A DNA stretch of 64,000 nucleotides, taken from positions 24,500,060 to 24,564,059 of the forward strand of contig OZ038529.1 in assembly GCA_964036665.1 (NCBI GenBank), read 5' to 3'. Position numbers and translations under genes: made by a program. Numbering within the stretch: position 1 is the stretch's first letter; every line of letters starts with the position of its first letter. Positions 59,216 through 64,000 of the stretch are shown in pieces. The notes beneath the pieces are model-generated. The model ran no database searches and was not told where the DNA came from. It saw nothing but the letters and a program-made list of their open reading frames with translations. The DNA is from Gordius sp. MW1 (lineage: Eukaryota; Nematomorpha; Gordioida; Gordea; Gordiidae).

Positions 59216-60465
59216 TTTTGTTTTATTAAATTTGGCTTATTAGTTACTCTGCTCCTTCGCTACTTAAAAACGTTTAAATCGTGTTCAACTATTTTAATTA
59301 CTATGCATATAGTATATACAAATACACTTAATTTGTAATAAAATATAAGTTGCAGCCCCACGTCTTTATATACTTTGTAAAAACAAGAGCATTGTCAAAA
59401 GCCGAGCCATAATATTGCGCCTTTTCATATCATATCCGTCACTTAAATTGTTTTTTATTCTATTTAATTCATATTACTTGTGGCATATAGATGTTAGGGT
59501 AATTTTTCGTTGATATGACAATTTTTTAAGTTAATATTGATTATGATTATATTAAAAATGATAATTATTGTTAGTTTTTTATGGCATCTTGTCAAAATGG
59601 CACTTTTGTAACCATGTTAAGTTTTTTGGGTTTAAATTAATTTTATAATTCATAAATACGTTTAAAACGTAAATATTTCAAAAAAAATGTGGCGCATTTC
59701 TATTCAGCGTTTTTCTATGAATTTGTTAGAAGACACTTAAAATTGTAGAAGTTCTTAAAAAAGGTACGTTCAATTCATTATTCTTATCTCAAAAATGAAC
59801 TTGTTTAGTTCCAAATTTCCTTTTTTTTAAAGGAAATTCTTTGTAAGACCCGATGGCCAAACTATAGGGGCTTGGGAAGGAGTCAGTTTAGCATGGGACT
59901 ATGCATGCAATAACGTATTTGTCCTATCTAATCACAACAAAATCCCATGTCTTCAAGACTCTGAAAATTTCAAAATACTCTGAAAATAACGATACTACTA
60001 TAATTCTTTGGCCCATTGCGACAACCATTCTAACAACCTTTGGCCCCCTTACAAATTATTTACAAAAAAATAGGAAAACAAATTTCTTTACTATCCCATG
60101 ATAATCGCGAATCGTTTTTATACAAAAGAAAATTGGCATAACTTTCCGTAAATGTAATTCATTAACAATAGCGGAATGTTTTCCGAATATTTACAATTCT
60201 TAACTTCCTAATTTATTTATCTCACCTTCACAAAATATGTAATGTTTTATAAAAATAATGATAATAAATAAAATTGTATCTATATAAATAAAGTTTTGAA
60301 TAAAACTAAAGTTGTTGTCATTAGAATCGACAAAATATGTTTGTATCAGCATCTCGTTCAAATCTTTTTAGGTCTAAACAAGAACTTTGAGGTGATTTTT
60401 TTGGGACTGGGATGTCAATAAATTATTTTTTTTCTGAATCTTATGAGTCTTATTTATTTATCCAC

Positions 60466-60665
60466 ATTAGTGTCGTAAACCCCTCGGTTTTGTTTGGTAT
60501 TTGATATTTGTTGACTTAACATAACAGACCAAAAGTTTTTGCTCTATATTCCTTAATCGACCTTTAGGCTTAGTCGAAATTTAAAAAACAGACCATAAGC
60601 GACCGTCAGCCTTAGTAAAACCAAAGGTCGATTAAACAAAACCCAGCCGTTTTTACAACACTAAT
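60466..60665. mobile_element. Short MITE, TAGTGT...ACACTA ends (second copy)
   Basis: Counterpart of 26106-26285. Confidence 0.6.
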
Positions 60666-60807
60666 GCACATATATGACATTCTCTTTGTCCTAAATATCA
60701 GGCTTTAATATCTTATAACCCTAGTTATGCATCCCTACTCGCATGTTACCTAGTGTTGAAATGACCCACATGTTTAACACGTTGTAGTTTTAAAGCAAGG
60801 TATCAAC

Positions 60808-61008
60808 TAGAGTTGTTAAATTGCTAATTTTCTTCAAACTCAAGACGCGAGCACGCACACTGAGTTGCTTAATATGCGCGTTAGCACAATATGTGCTCGC
60901 TGTTCGGTGCACGGCAGAACAGTAGCATATAAAAATGCTCGAGGGACGAGCATAAACCAGAGCAGATGGTAGCTGGAGTTGAAGAAAGTTAGCAATTTAA
61001 CAACTTTA
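60808..61008. mobile_element. hAT MITE, 201 bases
   Basis: Tips TAGAGTTGTTAAATTGCTAA and, reversed, TAAAGTTGTTAAATTGCTAA; pairing continues for nearly 30 bases. Flanks gtatcaac (60800-60807) and atatcaac (61009-61016), 7 of 8. The matching site in the first copy (about 26420) is empty. Confidence 0.82.
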
Positions 61009-61214
61009 ATATCAACACTGATTTTACAGATATTATTAAAATATTTGAGCAAACCTTTAAACCAATAGAGTGTAAGTCAAATTTTGTGGATGCTAATTTA
61101 TTTATTAAACTAAAATGAACATTATAACGTATGGTAATACAGCAAAAAAAGTTTAGAATTGAAAATAAACAAACTTTATAAATAAACAAACTTTATATAT
61201 ATATATATCAAATA

Positions 61215-62281
61215 TCACTAAAAATAAAGTTTGATGAATTGAATTTACATCCAAAGGCAGCTTTGGCCGGTAAACTCTCTGCCAATACGCTTAGAAATGT
61301 ATTTATATTAATAAAAGATAATTTAATGGGAAGAATTGTATGTTCTTAATAAAATTTGTATTTAAAAATAAAATTTTATATCAGTTATAAAATTATAATA
61401 GGGTCTAAGAATTAAAGATCAGTTTCAGTTGTGGTGAGACACGAAATGCTTATCACTATAGTAGCAAAACATTCATCGTTTAAACGATATATACTTGGTA
61501 AACGTTTCGCCAAAAATGGTTTCTCCCATCCATTTGTTATATCCTATTTCACTAAATACCTACAAAATATATTAAATTATATATTACTAAATTTTAGTAT
61601 AAAATTAATCAGTCGAGCCTATAAACAATAATGGAATTTTGGCTCGTTCGAGGTCAAAAAATTAAAGCCAACCAGCGGTCATAAGCTAGTGTAATTGTGA
61701 AAGCAAAATAAAAGTCTTTTACAGATGCAATCATTAAAAACTCTTAAAAGTTTCCACGGCAATTATGCAAAAATTACAAGTTGGACACGACAATACAACC
61801 AAAAGCGAGCCCATATGCAATTAATATAACCATTATCTTACTTTATGCACAATTTTTATTTGCTCTTGCATATAGTCCACGAAATGTGCGCTATTTATAT
61901 CGCCTTGATAATTTTTTTTTAAAACCTTAAACCTGTAGTAAATACATAAACAATTACTTCAAAATGCAACATTAGCGCCTTATGCAATATAGTTATTTCT
62001 ATTGGGTTTATTTCGAAATTTGTTGATTTCTAAAATTGTCTTGAAGCATTACTATTTATACACTTACATTTTCACCGTCGAGGATTTCTATGTTAAATTA
62101 GCAATAAAATGAATATAAAAATGAAAAATATATACCATGCAAAAAGATCAGTTCATATGCTAAACCAAGGCCCAGTATGAAATCCTTGATTCTAAAATTA
62201 TATATATATATTTTCCATTATATAGAGACTCTACGTTGCTGTTTTTATATGGGTTAATTATCAGTTCCCTTTGATATTCTC
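61215..62281 (-). pseudogene. M13-like peptidase, 3' fragment copy, decayed
   Basis: Copy of the last exons of 26612-30544 only. Readable: exon-10 counterpart (ELIINPY), with a 4-base loss in its TA run that breaks the frame; the microexon counterpart now gives HEILD, the second zinc histidine codon being GAC at 62077-62079; KSTNFEINP and HKALMLHFE; GYN in place of GEN (61539-61541); and LAESLPAKAAFGCKF at the end, with the acceptor AG of the last exon changed. No upstream exons exist here. Not able to make an active peptidase. Confidence 0.75.
61610..61870 (-). repeat. Dispersed Helitron-type module (second copy)
   Basis: Counterpart of 27000-27260. Confidence 0.65.
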
Positions 62282-62337
62282 CTAAACACAATTAGTGGAG
62301 GTAAAGTATTAATAGCTAACATACTTATATCATCATG

Positions 62338-62962
62338 GATAAATTGTCGAGGATGTTAAACAAATTATAATTATTATAATATTTCGTTTCTATAGAAAAC
62401 ATCATCAGATGAGTAAAATAAATTTAAACTAAATAGAATATAAACAAAATAGTATGTTCTTTTGGTAGTGATAAATTTTTGTGTAACTAAGGGCAGAGGG
62501 GTACCCTTTCCATATCTTCATTTAGAGTGGGGTCAAGTCTTCTAATAAAGAAGGACTCTAACGTCTTCCTTTCAAAGAGACTTAAGAGTTAGGCTTAAAG
62601 AACACTTGGCGGCTTTATATCGCCCCAACGTGGTACCAACAGGAGTATCTAACCACATTTTAAAGGAAAATAATACCTCAAAACTTAAATAATTAATTCT
62701 ACTTTTTACAAAATCCTATTTTGAAAGGAAGACGTTAGAGTCCTTCTTTATTAGAAGACTTAACCCCACTCTGAATGAAAATATGGGAAGGATACCCCTC
62801 TGCCCTTAGTTACACAAAAATTTATCACTACCAAAAGAACATACTATTTAGTTTATATTCTATTTTATTCAATTTTTTTTACTCATCTGATGATGTTTTC
62901 TATGAAAACGAAATATTATAATAATTATAATTTGTTTTTAACACCCTCGACAATTTTCGATA
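62338..62962. mobile_element. Inverted-arm element with Penelope-like GIY-YIG coding in the loop
   Basis: Arms of about 240 bases (62338-62578 and 62721-62962) are near-perfect reverse complements ending AAATTGTCGAGG / CCTCGACAATTT. Plus strand 62567-62691 reads RDLRVRLKEHLAALYRPNVV then TGVSNHILKEN; 62705-62810 reads FERKTLESFFIRRLNPTLNE, the region with a conserved glutamate near the end of GIY-YIG endonucleases of Penelope-like elements. Only this C-terminal piece is present. Confidence 0.5.
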
Positions 62963-62963
62963 A

Positions 62964-63570
62964 CACTGGTCTACAAAAAAAATAACCGGGAAATGGTCAA
63001 CATATTCCGATAGAGTTTTTTGTGGTGAACACGAATATGTTTTTCATTTTTTACCTATTAGATATTTGGATTCAAAGTTGCGAAAATGACCGTTTTTGAC
63101 CCTTTTCGATGCTCAATAGAGCGATATTGAATGGCTTAAAAAAATTTAAACCTCTAAGCGGTAGAACCAACTTAGGGTAAAACATTGCAAAATGATTTTT
63201 TTTTCCTATTGTTTTTACTTTTTCCAATATATCGAATATTCAATTAGTCCCTATGATAGAGGCATCCTTTGAGCCCCCCTCCCTCCCTCTCTGTTTAATT
63301 GGGCTTATAACACTATACTCTTGGTGCATGTGAGTGATTGATGGATGATGTGGGGGTGTGTAAAAGTAGTGGCGTAATACGAGCTATTCCTCTAGTAGAG
63401 AGGGAGGATGACAGGCGTAGTAGTAGGAATAGTTCGTATTAACCCACTACTCTTGCACCCACCACACCCATCAATCACTTACATGCACTAAGGGTATAGT
63501 GTTATATAAGCATATAAGCCAATTAGATAGAGAGAGAGAAGCTCAAAGGATGCCGCGATTTCGCACAGGG
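62964..63570. mobile_element. CACTGGTCTACA fold-back element, right-truncated
   Basis: Copy of 14408-15332 as far as gccgcgatttcgca; its right end is replaced by the next element. TAA precedes the left tip. Confidence 0.75.
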
Positions 63571-63835
63571 ACCAGTGTTGTAAAAAGACCTGGGTTTTTT
63601 TAGCCGACCTTTGGTCTTAGTCGAATAAACCAAAAAGACCTCGAGGTCTTTTGGTCTGTTTTCTTAGTCGACCTTTGGTTGAGCTAATACTTGGAGAAAA
63701 GACCTTAAAGGTTAGGGTTAGGCTATTTTGTTTAGCCAACCTTTAGGTTTAGTCATAATTTTGTTAAATACCCCAAAGGTTTTTACTTGTTATTATTAGT
63801 CGACCTTTGGCTTGGCTTAGGTCTGGCGGGGTGGT
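63571..63835. mobile_element. Larger relative of the TAGTGT MITE
   Basis: Begins agtgttgtaaaaagacctgg and holds at least six copies of cgacctttggctt-like phrases in both orientations. Right end unclear. Confidence 0.45.
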
Positions 63836-64000
63836 AGGAAAATAACATATAATTTAATGAGTGAATTTAAAATTAAGCGATATAGTTACGGGTAGATTCT
63901 TAATTGTACTGATATGATTTAATAATGGTTGAGGGTGATTTTTGATATTGATACCTAGTTGTAAAATATAATTTTAAGAATCAATCATTTGTCAAGCTTA
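63836..64000. other. Nothing recognised
   Basis: AT-rich end of the window. Confidence 0.3.

Larger units (their letters stand above)
59690..62331. repeat. Second segmental duplication, second copy
   Basis: Counterpart of 24920-27713, about 34.8 kb away, same orientation. Ends abruptly at the Penelope-like element at 62333. Confidence 0.85.

Overview
The window looks like nuclear DNA of an invertebrate animal. It is AT-rich, has no operons, contains at least one gene with many very short introns (27 to 48 bases where both ends can be read), and is dominated by transposable elements: Ty3/Gypsy and a second LTR element, RTE-like LINEs, Helitrons, hAT, Mutator-like and CACTA-like elements, Penelope-like debris and fold-back elements. 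I cannot name the species. A nematode or similar small invertebrate would fit, but nothing here proves it. No rRNA, CRISPR array or prokaryotic feature is present.

Layout. 1-1215: tail of a decayed retroelement. 1756-13115 and 15606-23125: two copies (A and B) of a tandem segmental duplication, each carrying one intronless rhodopsin-like GPCR on the minus strand. Copy A has extra insertions whose empty sites survive in copy B: a TA-targeting element with inverted ends, a Helitron and a 0.8 kb insertion. 13115-15605, between the copies, holds an RTE-type LINE endonuclease relic and a fold-back element. 24920-27713 is the first copy of a second duplication (second copy 59690-62331) and contains the 3' exons of the main gene of the window, a neprilysin-like M13 metallopeptidase on the minus strand, about 26612-30544. 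31095-34100 is a Helitron-related block with a minisatellite. 34100-42450 is a cluster of hAT, Mutator-like and very large fold-back elements. 42450-45700 is AT-rich and nearly featureless. 45739-49993 is a Ty3/Gypsy element; 50233-51029 a Helitron; 51327-54659 an LTR element that landed in the minisatellite. 55250-58404 is hAT and Helitron coding debris. 59690-62331 is the decayed second copy of the peptidase 3' end. 62333 to the end is Penelope-like, fold-back and small inverted-repeat elements.

The most interesting result is the M13-like gene. Its HExxH zinc motif is not readable in the genomic frame; it appears only when a 48-base intron is removed, and the second half sits on a 20-base microexon. 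A further GEN motif and an M13-like C-terminus follow in order. The copy at 59.7-62.3 kb has lost the second zinc histidine, the glutamate of GEN and the frame. A second useful result is that the duplications and palindromes give internal empty sites that fix the ends of several transposons, including canonical Helitron insertion between A and T.
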